Part shown: piece after piece, positions 33,192 to 40,895 of the stretch
Layout of the letters: each line of letters begins with the position of its first letter
How positions within the stretch are numbered: the stretch's first letter is position 1
NCBI GenBank assembly: GCA_934090795.1
Contig: CAKOJQ010000008.1
Span: 1 to 64,000 of the forward strand
Reading direction: 5' to 3'
Length of the DNA stretch: 64,000 nucleotides
Origin: an uncultured Bacilli bacterium
GTDB taxonomy: Bacteria; Bacillota_I; Bacilli_A; RF39; UBA660
Translations under genes and position numbers: made by a program
The notes under the pieces: model-generated
What the model was told of the DNA's origin: nothing
Seen by the model: only the letters and a program-made list of their open reading frames with translations
The model's database searches: none

Positions 33192-33540
33192 TATCAATTT
33201 CTGGATTAGCGTTCTTATATACTTCAACGTATAAATAGATAGCGCCACCAATTAAAATACATATACTTGCAAGAAGTAAAAGTTTCCTATAAGTTGGGGA
33301 ATTCTTTTTCACGCTTTTATAAGTTACATAAGTAGTATAAATATATATACATAACGCAATAAAAAGAACTAGAATATTGATATATCTGAATATTTTACGA
33401 TATTTTTCATCAACTGTAAAAAGATATTTTTCTTCAAAATAATTACTAATAAAATTTGCTCCAATTATAAAAAGATATATTAACCAAATAATATTTTCCT
33501 TTTCAATATCAAATAGTTGACCACTTATACTTTTATTCAT
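33184..33540 (-). CDS. Small three-span membrane protein
   Basis: 118 aa, hydrophobic segments at about residues 17-36, 50-72 and 84-106, separated by short charged loops (FEEKYLFTVDEKYRK, KSVKKNSPTYRK). No family recognised. Its 3' end overlaps the pilin gene tail to tail by 8 bp. Confidence 0.6.
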   Translation of the reverse strand: MNKSISGQLFDIEKENIIWLIYLFIIGANFISNYFEEKYLFTVDEKYRKIFRYINILVLFIALCIYIYTTYVTYKSVKKNSPTYRKLLLLASICILIGGAIYLYVEVYKNANPEIDII

Positions 33541-33601
33541 ATTAATTAATATGATAATTATTTAATAATAATTAATGAATAAGCAAAAATCAAAAATATG
33601 T

Positions 33602-33630
33602 TTGCATAAATTTTACTTTTATGCTATAAT
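33602..33630 (+). promoter_or_regulatory. Promoter of large-family member 1
   Basis: -35 TTGCAT (33602-33607), 17-bp spacer, perfect extended -10 TGCTATAAT (TATAAT 33625-33630). It differs from the TTGTGT/TAGAGT promoter of members 2-5. Confidence 0.7.
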
Positions 33631-33655
33631 AACCCCTAATAAAAGGGGAATGTAT

Positions 33656-35965
33656 ATGTTTTGGAATAATTTATTTAAAAAGAAAGATAAATGTACAATT
33701 ATAAGTAATCCTAATTATAGTGATATACCATCTTTTGATGATTTATCTAAAGAAGAAAAAGAATATGTAGATAAGTTAAAAGAAGAATATATTAAGTTTT
33801 ATGATGAAAGTATTAATTTTACTGATTTAGATAATGATCTATTTACCAATATTAAAATGAATCAGGATTTAGCCCTGGATATTATGCATAAAGATCATTT
33901 AGGAAATATCTTAGATTCTTTAATTGATAGTAAAAAATTAGTTTATTATGCCCATAAAATCAAAGAAGAAAATAGCGTTCTAAAATATAAATACATTGCT
34001 TTAAAAGAACTTAGAAAAAATAAAAAGTATCTTGCTAAATATATGAGTTTATATATACTTGGTAAAAAGAAAATAAATATATTAAAAGCTATAGATCATC
34101 AAATGAATATAATAAATAATTTGTTAGCTGTAACTAATTCTGATATATATAACTATAATGCATGTGCAATGGCTAGTTATCCTAATATTAATAATCAAAA
34201 TGTAGATGAAGAACTTGATATAAGATATAAAGATGTTTCTAAAGATTATAATGATTTATTTTGTAAGACATTAAACATTAATGAAGAATTATTAGTTTCA
34301 GATAAAATAACATATACTGAGTTATTAATAGATAAATTTGTTTATGAAAATAAAGATTTAATAGATAAATTAAAAGAACAATTAGATGTAATTGCAAATA
34401 GTGAAATAGAAAATATGGTTGTACAAATAAATGTAATTGATAATTTAAAGAAAATAAAAATGTATTACAATATCTTTAATAAGTATGGCAGAAACAAATT
34501 AACCAAAGAAGACTTTGAAGATTTATATCAAATAATATTCAATGCTTATACTTATTTTCCCTCATTTAGTTATTTTAATTTTAGTAGATATTATAATTCT
34601 ATTACGGATAATAATGAAAAAGAATTTTATAGGTCAATAATTGATTTCAAATTAGTCTTATTAAAATTGAAACAATCGCCAATATTTAAAGGAAATAAAC
34701 AATATTCAGAAGATATAGTTAATATTTTAATGACTATATTTGAAAAATATGATAAAGATTATTGGAATTTATCAAACTCTTCTAACATTAGTTTTTTTTC
34801 TAATTATTTTGATAACCTTCCAATTACCGAAAAGATAATAAATTTTAATTTAAAGTTATTATTATCATTAGATTATGAAAGCGGATTTAATGATTATTTT
34901 GCTGATAAAAAATCTATTTATGTAAGTTACTTGAAACGTAATTTAGCGGTAAAAGATTTTTACAAGCTGTTAATAGGAGTAAATAACTATTTATCCAAAA
35001 ATGATATAACTGAAGAACAACTTAAAAATGAATTACTTAATATTTCAAACAGATCTAATAATGATGCATCTATTGATTCTGATACTAACAAGAAAGAAAC
35101 TTATACTTTATTAATTAATATAATTAATGATTATAAAGCATATGAGCCAATTCTTAAATTATATTCATCTTTATATGATATTGATTTAAATATTTTTCCA
35201 GAACATATTTTAAGTAAGCATATAAATATTTTAATAAATTATTATGATCATGATAAACCCTTATTAATTATTACTAATAATAATATGGCAAAGATAGATA
35301 TCAGATGTTCTCAAAAAAACGATTTAATACTGATTGTTAATGGTAATATTGAAACAATGAATATACAAGTTTCTTCTAATCTTGCTAAAAAGGATAATGT
35401 AATGCATACCAAAGTATTGTTGCCTATTAAGCCATTAAAAATGAATTTTTATAATGACAAATATGACATAGATTCTGATATAAGTTTCATTGTAAAAAAA
35501 TATCAAGTGAAATATGCAACACTTGACGAAGAAACTGGAATTATGAGTTATGATTACATTAAAAAAATATTTGCGAAAATAGGCGAAATGTTCATCTTAA
35601 GAGAGGAAATATTAGATTATAGTGAAGCTGAAATGTGTATTTATTTTAAAAAAATATTTAGGCCAATTATAGATATTATAGACGATGAAGATAGTAGATT
35701 AGCAACACTTGGATATTCTCGTAAAATGAATTTTATGACTGTTTGGCTTGAATTATTTAGCAATATGTCAATTTTATTTCAAAATGGAACTATTGTGCAT
35801 TTAGATCGTTCAAAAATTGAAAACTATGATAATGGTAATAATATTGGAATACTTTCATACGTCATGATATCTTATGACGAAGCAATAAAATTTTTTGTAA
35901 AAGCTTTAAAAAAATATAAAACAGACATAATAAGAACAGAAAAAATAATGATTAACCGAAAATAG
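33656..35965 (+). CDS. Large paralogous family ('MFWxxLFKK'), member 1
   Basis: 769 aa from ATG 33656 (SD AAGGGG; the frame is open upstream). Function not recognised. The N-terminus MFWNNLFKKK is an aromatic/basic segment that could be an amphipathic anchor. Residues about 30-310 are a conserved helical domain (LALDIMHKDHLGNI, SKKLVYYAHKI, LRKNKKYLAKYMSLYILG, KINILKAIDHQMNIINN, KIKMYYNIFNKYGR). The rest is divergent, with helices and a beta-rich stretch near 560-620. DNA 33866-34407 is identical to 52604-53145 of member 3. No signal peptide or catalytic motif is seen. Confidence 0.8.
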   Translation: MFWNNLFKKKDKCTIISNPNYSDIPSFDDLSKEEKEYVDKLKEEYIKFYDESINFTDLDNDLFTNIKMNQDLALDIMHKDHLGNILDSLIDSKKLVYYAHKIKEENSVLKYKYIALKELRKNKKYLAKYMSLYILGKKKINILKAIDHQMNIINNLLAVTNSDIYNYNACAMASYPNINNQNVDEELDIRYKDVSKDYNDLFCKTLNINEELLVSDKITYTELLIDKFVYENKDLIDKLKEQLDVIANSEIENMVVQINVIDNLKKIKMYYNIFNKYGRNKLTKEDFEDLYQIIFNAYTYFPSFSYFNFSRYYNSITDNNEKEFYRSIIDFKLVLLKLKQSPIFKGNKQYSEDIVNILMTIFEKYDKDYWNLSNSSNISFFSNYFDNLPITEKIINFNLKLLLSLDYESGFNDYFADKKSIYVSYLKRNLAVKDFYKLLIGVNNYLSKNDITEEQLKNELLNISNRSNNDASIDSDTNKKETYTLLINIINDYKAYEPILKLYSSLYDIDLNIFPEHILSKHINILINYYDHDKPLLIITNNNMAKIDIRCSQKNDLILIVNGNIETMNIQVSSNLAKKDNVMHTKVLLPIKPLKMNFYNDKYDIDSDISFIVKKYQVKYATLDEETGIMSYDYIKKIFAKIGEMFILREEILDYSEAEMCIYFKKIFRPIIDIIDDEDSRLATLGYSRKMNFMTVWLELFSNMSILFQNGTIVHLDRSKIENYDNGNNIGILSYVMISYDEAIKFFVKALKKYKTDIIRTEKIMINRK

Positions 35966-36062
35966 TTAAGAAATAGCATCAATTTGCGAACAAATGATTT
36001 GACATTTATTAAAATATATGCTAAAATACAAGTACAAATAAGGGATATGGGGGGTTTTAGAA

Positions 36063-36485
36063 ATGAAAGGATATATCTTAGATTATATAAATGAAAATGA
36101 ATATAAGAAATTAGAAAGAGCATTAAAGAAATATAATATGCTTGCTTTTAAAGAATTAAACTTTTCATTTTATCCAGAATTAAGAAAAGGTAATTTTTTA
36201 GGAGAATTAGTTTCTAAAAATAAAGCTAAAGGAACAGAAACATACGAATTAAAACTTAAAAGTGATCATATGTTTAGTCAAGTTCATGGTGATATTAAAT
36301 TACATTATATTGTTTATAAAAAAGAAAACGTTATTATGTTAGATACTATAACACCTTCGGATATATTATTAGAAGGACATATGGCCGAATTAACAACTTA
36401 TAAAGGTGTAATGATTAGTAAAGCTAACGCTGAAAAAGATATGTTTAAAATTGATTTATTAAATATGTTACAAGATAAACATTAA
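36063..36485 (+). CDS. Hypothetical protein, 140 aa
   Basis: SD is a run of six G. Alpha/beta composition (YILDYINENEYKKLERALKKYNMLAFKELNFSFYPELRKGN, HYIVYKKENVIMLDTITPSDILLEGHMAELTTYKGVMISK), no membrane segment. No family recognised. Single gene, its own terminator, just after large-family member 1. Confidence 0.65.
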   Translation: MKGYILDYINENEYKKLERALKKYNMLAFKELNFSFYPELRKGNFLGELVSKNKAKGTETYELKLKSDHMFSQVHGDIKLHYIVYKKENVIMLDTITPSDILLEGHMAELTTYKGVMISKANAEKDMFKIDLLNMLQDKH

Positions 36486-36501
36486 TTTGTTTATCTTTTT
36501 C
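36473..36501 (+). terminator. Terminator
   Basis: Stem AGATAAACA (36473-36481) / TGTTTATCT (36488-36496), T tail. The 5' arm overlaps the end of the 140-aa gene. Confidence 0.8.
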
Positions 36502-36554
36502 TATTTATAGAAAATAAAAAAGTTACTCATTCAAGCAACTTTAATTATTATAAA

Positions 36555-36640
36555 TGGTGCAGGTAACAGGACTTGAACCTGCACGGATGTATCCACTAGA
36601 TCCTAAGTCTAGCGCGTCTGCCAATTCCGCCATACCTGCA
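36555..36640 (-). tRNA. tRNA-Leu (anticodon TAG), CCA encoded
   Basis: Minus strand: acceptor TGCAGGT / ACCTGCA, long variable arm typical of Leu, anticodon stem CTAGA / TCTAG with loop CTTAGGA (anticodon TAG), T loop TTCAAGT, encoded CCA (36555-36557). Second tRNA of a two-gene unit. Confidence 0.93.
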
Positions 36641-36647
36641 AAAAAAA

Positions 36648-36724
36648 TGGTGGATCTTGTAGGACTCGAACCTACGACCGCCCGGTTATGAGCCGGATGC
36701 TCTAACCAACTGAGCTAAAGATCC
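36648..36724 (-). tRNA. tRNA with CAT anticodon, probably Ile2 (lysidine type)
   Basis: Minus strand: acceptor GGATCTT / AAGATCC, anticodon loop CTCATAA, T arm GTAGG-TTCGAGT-CCTAC, encoded CCA (36648-36650). The CTCATAA loop and GGAxCTTTAGCTCAGTTGG start match the tRNA-Ile(CAT) type rather than elongator Met (TTCATAC). Elongator Met is the alternative. First gene after the promoter at 36738-36766. Confidence 0.85.
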
Positions 36725-36737
36725 TTAACACTCCTTA

Positions 36738-36766
36738 AATATATCATAAATATTTTTATAGTGCAA
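36738..36766 (-). promoter_or_regulatory. Promoter of the two-tRNA unit
   Basis: Minus strand: -35 TTGCAC (36766-36761), 17-bp spacer, -10 TATATT (36743-36738), 13 bp before the first tRNA. Confidence 0.7.
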
Positions 36767-36843
36767 TTATTTTTTGCTAGTTTTTTAAAAAAATCAAATT
36801 TTAAATTATTAATACTATTCATTATGTATAAATATAATGTAAT

Positions 36844-37038
36844 ATGACAAATATAATAAAAATAATAATTAGCTTATTTTTAATTAGTTATAGCATGATG
36901 TTTTACATTATTTATTTAAATGAATTATTTATCGATGGCATATTACATTATTTATTTATCATTGTAAGCCATATAGAAACTCTTATCTTATTTCCCGGTA
37001 TTTATTTACTTGTTCGCTCTTTACATCATAAAACATAA
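36844..37038 (+). CDS. Small two-span membrane protein (tentative)
   Basis: 64 aa, two hydrophobic segments (residues 4-26 and 34-58). No SD; TATAAT lies a few bases before the ATG, so translation would have to be leaderless. Could be real or a chance frame in AT-rich DNA. Confidence 0.35.
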   Translation: MTNIIKIIISLFLISYSMMFYIIYLNELFIDGILHYLFIIVSHIETLILFPGIYLLVRSLHHKT

Positions 37039-37069
37039 ATGATAGAATTAACTACGTAAGGTGGTAAAA

Positions 37070-38155
37070 ATGAAAAAGATAATTATATTTTTAATAATGT
37101 TGTTATTCCCATTATCCGTATTTGCTGATAATTTAGAAGTATCAACACATATTATTGATACAGAAGTGGAAATAGCAGGAGCTATTAAGGTAAAAGAATT
37201 AATCCTAGTAAAGGGTAGTGCTGAATACTTAAATAGAAAACTTAATTATTATAGCTTTGGAACAAGTAGTTGGGATGGAAAATCAAAAGTAGATTATGAA
37301 GGATCATCATTTTACAATGCCCATAGTATTAGCATCAATAAAGTATCTGCATTTAAATTAACTGACAAAATTGATATAAATAATTTAAATAGAGACGAAA
37401 CAAGCACTTTAAAAGAATTTGATTTGAAAAATCCGTCAAAAGAAGGTTACTCTTATTTTGATAATAAAGATGGAACTGGTGATTTAAAAATATTATATCC
37501 AATTACTGATGATGAAATTGCTTTCTATATTGAATATACAGTAAATAACGCGGTTGTTAAACATAATGATGTAAAAGAACTTAACTATACATTTAAAAAT
37601 TTAAATCTAAACGCTGATAAAACAATTGTTAGAGTTATAACTCCATATCCGGTAGATGAAAAAGATTTAGACTTATATAACATCTGGATTCATGGTCCAA
37701 GAAAAAATAGTGTTTTTCAAGAATTAACCAATAAAAATGAAGAAAAAGTCGGATTATATGGTGAATTTAATGATGTATCTGAGTTTAACATAAGAATGAC
37801 TTTACCCCAAACCTACGTTGGAATAGATATGAATTTAAATAATTCAAAAGAAGATGCTTTAGAGCAAATAAAAGCAGTTGAAGATAGTCGCAAAACTAAG
37901 ACAGATAATAATGAAACAATTTTAAATAATATAATCTATGTATTTTATGCTTTAGCAGCAATTCTTTTAATAGGTACAATTTTAATTGCAGCAATGAATT
38001 TATTTGATAAAAAAATATTTATTCTTTTAATCATATTCGCCGGCATATTATGTGGATTTAATTATTTATTCTACAATTTTAAATATTCATATATGTACTC
38101 AATAATCTTATTTCCATTTATTGGGCTATTAATAAATAAAATTAAAAATAAGTAG
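37070..38155 (+). CDS. DUF2207-like membrane protein with signal peptide
   Basis: 361 aa from ATG 37070, SD AAGGTGGT. Signal peptide at residues 1-19 (KKIIIFLIMLLFPLSVFAD), a beta-rich extracytoplasmic domain of about 240 residues (HIIDTEVEIAGAIKVKELI, YYSFGTSSWDGKSKVDYEGSSFYNA, ITDDEIAFYIEYTVNNAVV), then three to four transmembrane helices at the C-terminus. This layout matches predicted membrane proteins of the DUF2207 type. Role unknown. Ends in a strong terminator. Confidence 0.6.
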   Translation: MKKIIIFLIMLLFPLSVFADNLEVSTHIIDTEVEIAGAIKVKELILVKGSAEYLNRKLNYYSFGTSSWDGKSKVDYEGSSFYNAHSISINKVSAFKLTDKIDINNLNRDETSTLKEFDLKNPSKEGYSYFDNKDGTGDLKILYPITDDEIAFYIEYTVNNAVVKHNDVKELNYTFKNLNLNADKTIVRVITPYPVDEKDLDLYNIWIHGPRKNSVFQELTNKNEEKVGLYGEFNDVSEFNIRMTLPQTYVGIDMNLNNSKEDALEQIKAVEDSRKTKTDNNETILNNIIYVFYALAAILLIGTILIAAMNLFDKKIFILLIIFAGILCGFNYLFYNFKYSYMYSIILFPFIGLLINKIKNK

Positions 38156-38158
38156 TCT

Positions 38159-38192
38159 AAACTGTTAGAAAAAATCTAGCAGTTTTTTTAAA
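38159..38192 (+). terminator. Terminator
   Basis: 11-bp stem with one G-U, AAACTGTTAGA (38159-38169) / TCTAGCAGTTT (38175-38185), then T's. Confidence 0.85.
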
Positions 38193-38269
38193 TAAAAAAA
38201 CAAACTCTACATAAAATAGAGCAACAATTAAAATAACCTATGATAAAATGTAAATGAAGGGAAGATAAC

Positions 38270-38995
38270 ATGGAAAGTTTAGGAGAAAAACTAAAAAACA
38301 TTAGAATATCAAATAATTTAAAACAAAGTGAACTTGCTGATATTTTGCATATTTCTGAAAAAACAATATCTAGTTGGGAAAACGATCGTACAATGCCAGA
38401 TTTAAATATGATTTATAAAATTTCAAATTACTTTAAGAAAAGTTTCTATTATCTAATTAGTGATGATTATAATGATTTAAATAATAATGAAATAGAAATA
38501 AAACTAAAAGTAGATAAAAGCGAATATGAAAGACTATTAAATTTAGTAAAAAACACTGCAAAATACAAAAATACTGCCAAACAAGTAGATACTTATTTTA
38601 GTTTAAAAGATAAGAATAGTTGGTTAAGAACTAGAAACGAAAATGGAAAGTGTATCTTTAATTTAAAAAAGAAAATAAATAATTCTTATTATGAAAAATA
38701 TGATGTTTTAATTGATAACTTAAATAATCTAAATAAAATATTACAGGAATTAAATGTTAATAAAATAGGAACGATTATTAAAGAAAGAACAGTATATGTA
38801 TATGAAAATAAGTATGAATTTTCTTTTGATAATGTTGAAACCATTGGTTTATTTATAGAAATAGAAGTCATTAATCAAATTGGCAATTATGAAGAAGATA
38901 CCTACGACTTATTGAATTTAATGAAAGAATTAAAAATTGATTTAAATATGATTGAAAGAAGAAAATATATTGATTATTTGGTAAAGGAAAAGTAA
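38270..38995 (+). CDS. XRE helix-turn-helix protein fused to a CYTH domain
   Basis: 241 aa, SD AAGGGAAG. Residues 1-63 are an XRE/Cro HTH (LGEKLKNIRISNNLKQSELADILHISEKTISSWENDRTMPDL). Residues about 72-241 are a CYTH (CyaB/thiamine-triphosphatase) domain: the EIEIKLKV signature (ExExK), DTYFSLKDKNSWLRTRNENG, KKINNSYYEKYDV, ERTVYVYENKYEFSFDNVETIGLFIEIE. CYTH enzymes bind triphosphates with metal ions. The fusion suggests a regulator that senses a nucleotide or polyphosphate ligand. Followed with a 1-bp overlap by an unknown gene and then a nucleotidyltransferase, likely one operon. Confidence 0.8.
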   Translation: MESLGEKLKNIRISNNLKQSELADILHISEKTISSWENDRTMPDLNMIYKISNYFKKSFYYLISDDYNDLNNNEIEIKLKVDKSEYERLLNLVKNTAKYKNTAKQVDTYFSLKDKNSWLRTRNENGKCIFNLKKKINNSYYEKYDVLIDNLNNLNKILQELNVNKIGTIIKERTVYVYENKYEFSFDNVETIGLFIEIEVINQIGNYEEDTYDLLNLMKELKIDLNMIERRKYIDYLVKEK

Positions 38996-39636
38996 TGAAA
39001 AGAGAAGAATTAGTCAAATTAAAGAAAATGTATAATCAAGAATTAGAAAGAAGAACAAGAATCAATCAATTATTACAAGAAGATAATGTTTTAGAATATC
39101 TAAAACTTAATGGAATATTTCCTGATAGATTACAAATCGAAGATAAGTGGTCCATAATAAAGGAATTATTAAAAAATATTGAAATTACCGAAAACAACGG
39201 AATATTAGTACATACAAGCAATTATATGTTAGAATGTAAAATGTGTTATGAAGAAACTGATTATTATCGCATTACTGTCCCATTTAATGATAATAAAACT
39301 GAATATCAAACTTTTAGAAATATAGAAACAGGAAAAATTTATACAAGTTGTTCTGATGATTATGTAAAAAATGAATTTGATAATAATAACTATTCATATT
39401 ATTTTCCTGATAAAAATGAATCAAATATTACCTTAAGTGAATTTTGTCATAAATTCTATAATCGTGTTTTAACAAGTGAATTAATGCAAAAATACACAAT
39501 ATTAAATCCTTATAACAGTAGTAAAAATCAAAATGGTTATGAAGAAGTAAGAAAAGATTTCTTTGAAACAGCCATAACTAAAGGTCAAACTAGTGCTAAG
39601 AAGTTAATACTTTCTAAATATCCGTTAATGAAATAA
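38995..39636 (+). CDS. Hypothetical protein, 213 aa
   Basis: Starts in the stop codon of the XRE-CYTH gene (ATG overlap). N-terminal coiled coil (REELVKLKKMYNQELERRTRINQLLQ), central domain with Cys pair ECKMCYEETDYY, helical C-terminus. No family recognised. Tight coupling with a CYTH regulator upstream and a nucleotidyltransferase 13 bp downstream suggests a shared function. Confidence 0.7.
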   Translation: MKREELVKLKKMYNQELERRTRINQLLQEDNVLEYLKLNGIFPDRLQIEDKWSIIKELLKNIEITENNGILVHTSNYMLECKMCYEETDYYRITVPFNDNKTEYQTFRNIETGKIYTSCSDDYVKNEFDNNNYSYYFPDKNESNITLSEFCHKFYNRVLTSELMQKYTILNPYNSSKNQNGYEEVRKDFFETAITKGQTSAKKLILSKYPLMK

Positions 39637-39649
39637 AGAGGTGATGAAA

Positions 39650-40429
39650 TTGATTAATGAAAACATAAAACAATATATAGATAAATTTATTAAACAAGAA
39701 CAAATCAATAATTATATAGGCATAATCGTTTATGGAAGTTATGTAAGAAATATGAATAATAATTTATCTGATTTAGATTTGATGATTATTAAAGATAATT
39801 ATGATACACAAGACTGTGGAAGTTGCATAATAGATGGAATAAGAATAGAATATTTTGTTGAAAGTTTAAAAACAATATATCAAAAAATTAAAGAAGAAAT
39901 CCAAAATAATGATCCGTCCCATTTAACTAAATTTGCAACATGTTTAATTTATTATGATAAAGAAGGAAAAGTTCAAGAATTAATTAATTTTGCAAAAGAA
40001 GCCTATGATACAAAAATAGAACATACTTTATCTGATAATGATAGATTTGGCATATTTGGTATTAATAACAGGATTGAAGATTTAGAATCCTTAATAAATA
40101 GCAATAGTTTTTATGCAGTATATTTCATCGTTTTAGAAAAAATTAGAAACTTATATGCTAAAATAAATGGAATAATTGACTTACCTGTTATGAAGATAGA
40201 AAGAATATATAATGATAAGGAATATGCAAAAAATTATATCAATTCAAATGTCCATAATATTCCTGATAGTGAATTTATCACTTTATATAACAATTGTTTA
40301 AACATTAAAAAGAAGGAACAAATGCTATCAGATTTAAAAATTCTATATAATTATTCATTTAAAAATATTAATTTTTCTCCTAATAATTTTATCTTAAGAT
40401 TTAAGCAAAATGCACCATTTAAAGTATAA
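39650..40429 (+). CDS. Nucleotidyltransferase-fold protein (MNT/aminoglycoside-type)
   Basis: 259 aa. TTG 39650 is chosen because the SD AGAGGTGAT (39638-39646) would overlap the upstream in-frame GTG 39641. Pol-beta type motif GIIVYGSYVRNMNNNLSDLDLMII: GS followed by DxD (two metal-binding Asp), then a third acidic residue in IRIEYFVE. The C-terminal half is a helical bundle like the substrate domain of aminoglycoside adenylyltransferases. Substrate unknown: antibiotic, protein or RNA. Confidence 0.75.
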   Translation: MINENIKQYIDKFIKQEQINNYIGIIVYGSYVRNMNNNLSDLDLMIIKDNYDTQDCGSCIIDGIRIEYFVESLKTIYQKIKEEIQNNDPSHLTKFATCLIYYDKEGKVQELINFAKEAYDTKIEHTLSDNDRFGIFGINNRIEDLESLINSNSFYAVYFIVLEKIRNLYAKINGIIDLPVMKIERIYNDKEYAKNYINSNVHNIPDSEFITLYNNCLNIKKKEQMLSDLKILYNYSFKNINFSPNNFILRFKQNAPFKV

Positions 40430-40473
40430 AATGATAATTCAAGTAAATTATATTATAAAATATAGAAAGTATA

Positions 40474-40502
40474 TTGAAAATTAATAGAAATTTTGATAAT
40501 AT
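40474..40502 (+). promoter_or_regulatory. Promoter of the small RNA of RNA/peptide locus 1
   Basis: -35 TTGAAA (40474-40479), 17-bp spacer, -10 TAATAT (40497-40502). The same geometry is kept in locus 2 (51992-52020). Confidence 0.65.
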
Positions 40503-40506
40503 GAAT

Positions 40507-40620
40507 ATGTAAGTAAGACTTACATAAAATAAAAAAGGAACACTTAATTTCGGAAATGTTAAGTGATTACCTTAAAATTTTTAAGTTCACCAAAACCTCC
40601 TGTGTTTATGGTGTTTTTAT
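40507..40620 (+). ncRNA. Small structured RNA, putative type I antitoxin RNA, locus 1
   Basis: 5' hairpin ATGTAAGT-AAG-ACTTACAT (40507-40525), second hairpin CACTTAA (40541-40547) / TTAAGTG (40559-40565), and a terminator hairpin CACCA (40588-40592) / TGGTG (40609-40613) followed by T5. It converges on, and overlaps the 3' end of, the minus-strand peptide gene at 40617-40712. The motif GGAACA...TTAA...GTGATTACC is shared with the 5' leader of the peptide mRNA. In locus 2 the second stem is CGCCTAA / TTGGGCG, i.e. changed on both sides. Confidence 0.65.
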
Positions 40621-40712
40621 TTTAACACGATCATTTTAATAATAATGTAGAATAAAATAAAAATAATTATAAATAAATTAATTAAAATAAAATATAATAA
40701 CTTTTTATTCAC
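40617..40712 (-). CDS. 31-aa hydrophobic peptide, putative type I toxin, locus 1
   Basis: GTG start; the peptide begins MNKKLLYFILINLF, continues as one transmembrane helix and ends KMIVLK, with positive charge at both ends. SD AGAGGT is buried in a possible stem with ACCTCT (40720-40725 / 40741-40746), as in known type I toxin mRNAs. The copy at 52130-52225 differs in four codons, three silent and one Lys to Arg, which argues that the protein is selected. Size and layout resemble Fst/TxpA-like toxins, but no sequence match is claimed. Confidence 0.65.
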   Translation of the reverse strand: MNKKLLYFILINLFIIIFILFYIIIKMIVLK

Positions 40713-40780
40713 AATCATCACCTCTTTCTATTGCTAGAGTAGAGGTAATCACCTAAACAATTAAATGTTCCTTAAGGAAT

Positions 40781-40810
40781 AGAATATCAGATTATCATTA
40801 TCATAGTCAA
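40781..40810 (-). promoter_or_regulatory. Promoter of the peptide mRNA, locus 1
   Basis: Minus strand: -35 TTGACT (40810-40805), 18-bp spacer, -10 TATTCT (40786-40781). Identical hexamers and spacing at 52263-52292. Confidence 0.65.
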
Positions 40811-40842
40811 TATAAAATACGAAATTTCATCTAAAAATAATT

Positions 40843-40871
40843 TTGTGTTTTTTCTTTATATGTGATAGAGT
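40843..40871 (+). promoter_or_regulatory. Promoter of large-family member 2
   Basis: -35 TTGTGT (40843-40848), 17-bp spacer, extended -10 TGATAGAGT (TAGAGT 40866-40871). Same hexamers upstream of members 3, 4 and 5. Confidence 0.6.
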
Positions 40872-40895
40872 AAATCTTACTTAAGGGGAATGCAT

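Noticed and set aside
40541..40780. Direct repeats as in the pAD1 par (Fst) system
   Set aside because: The shared leader motif lies in inverted, not direct, orientation on the DNA, so the two RNAs carry the same rather than complementary motif. The locus is par-like in layout but not a proven Fst relative.
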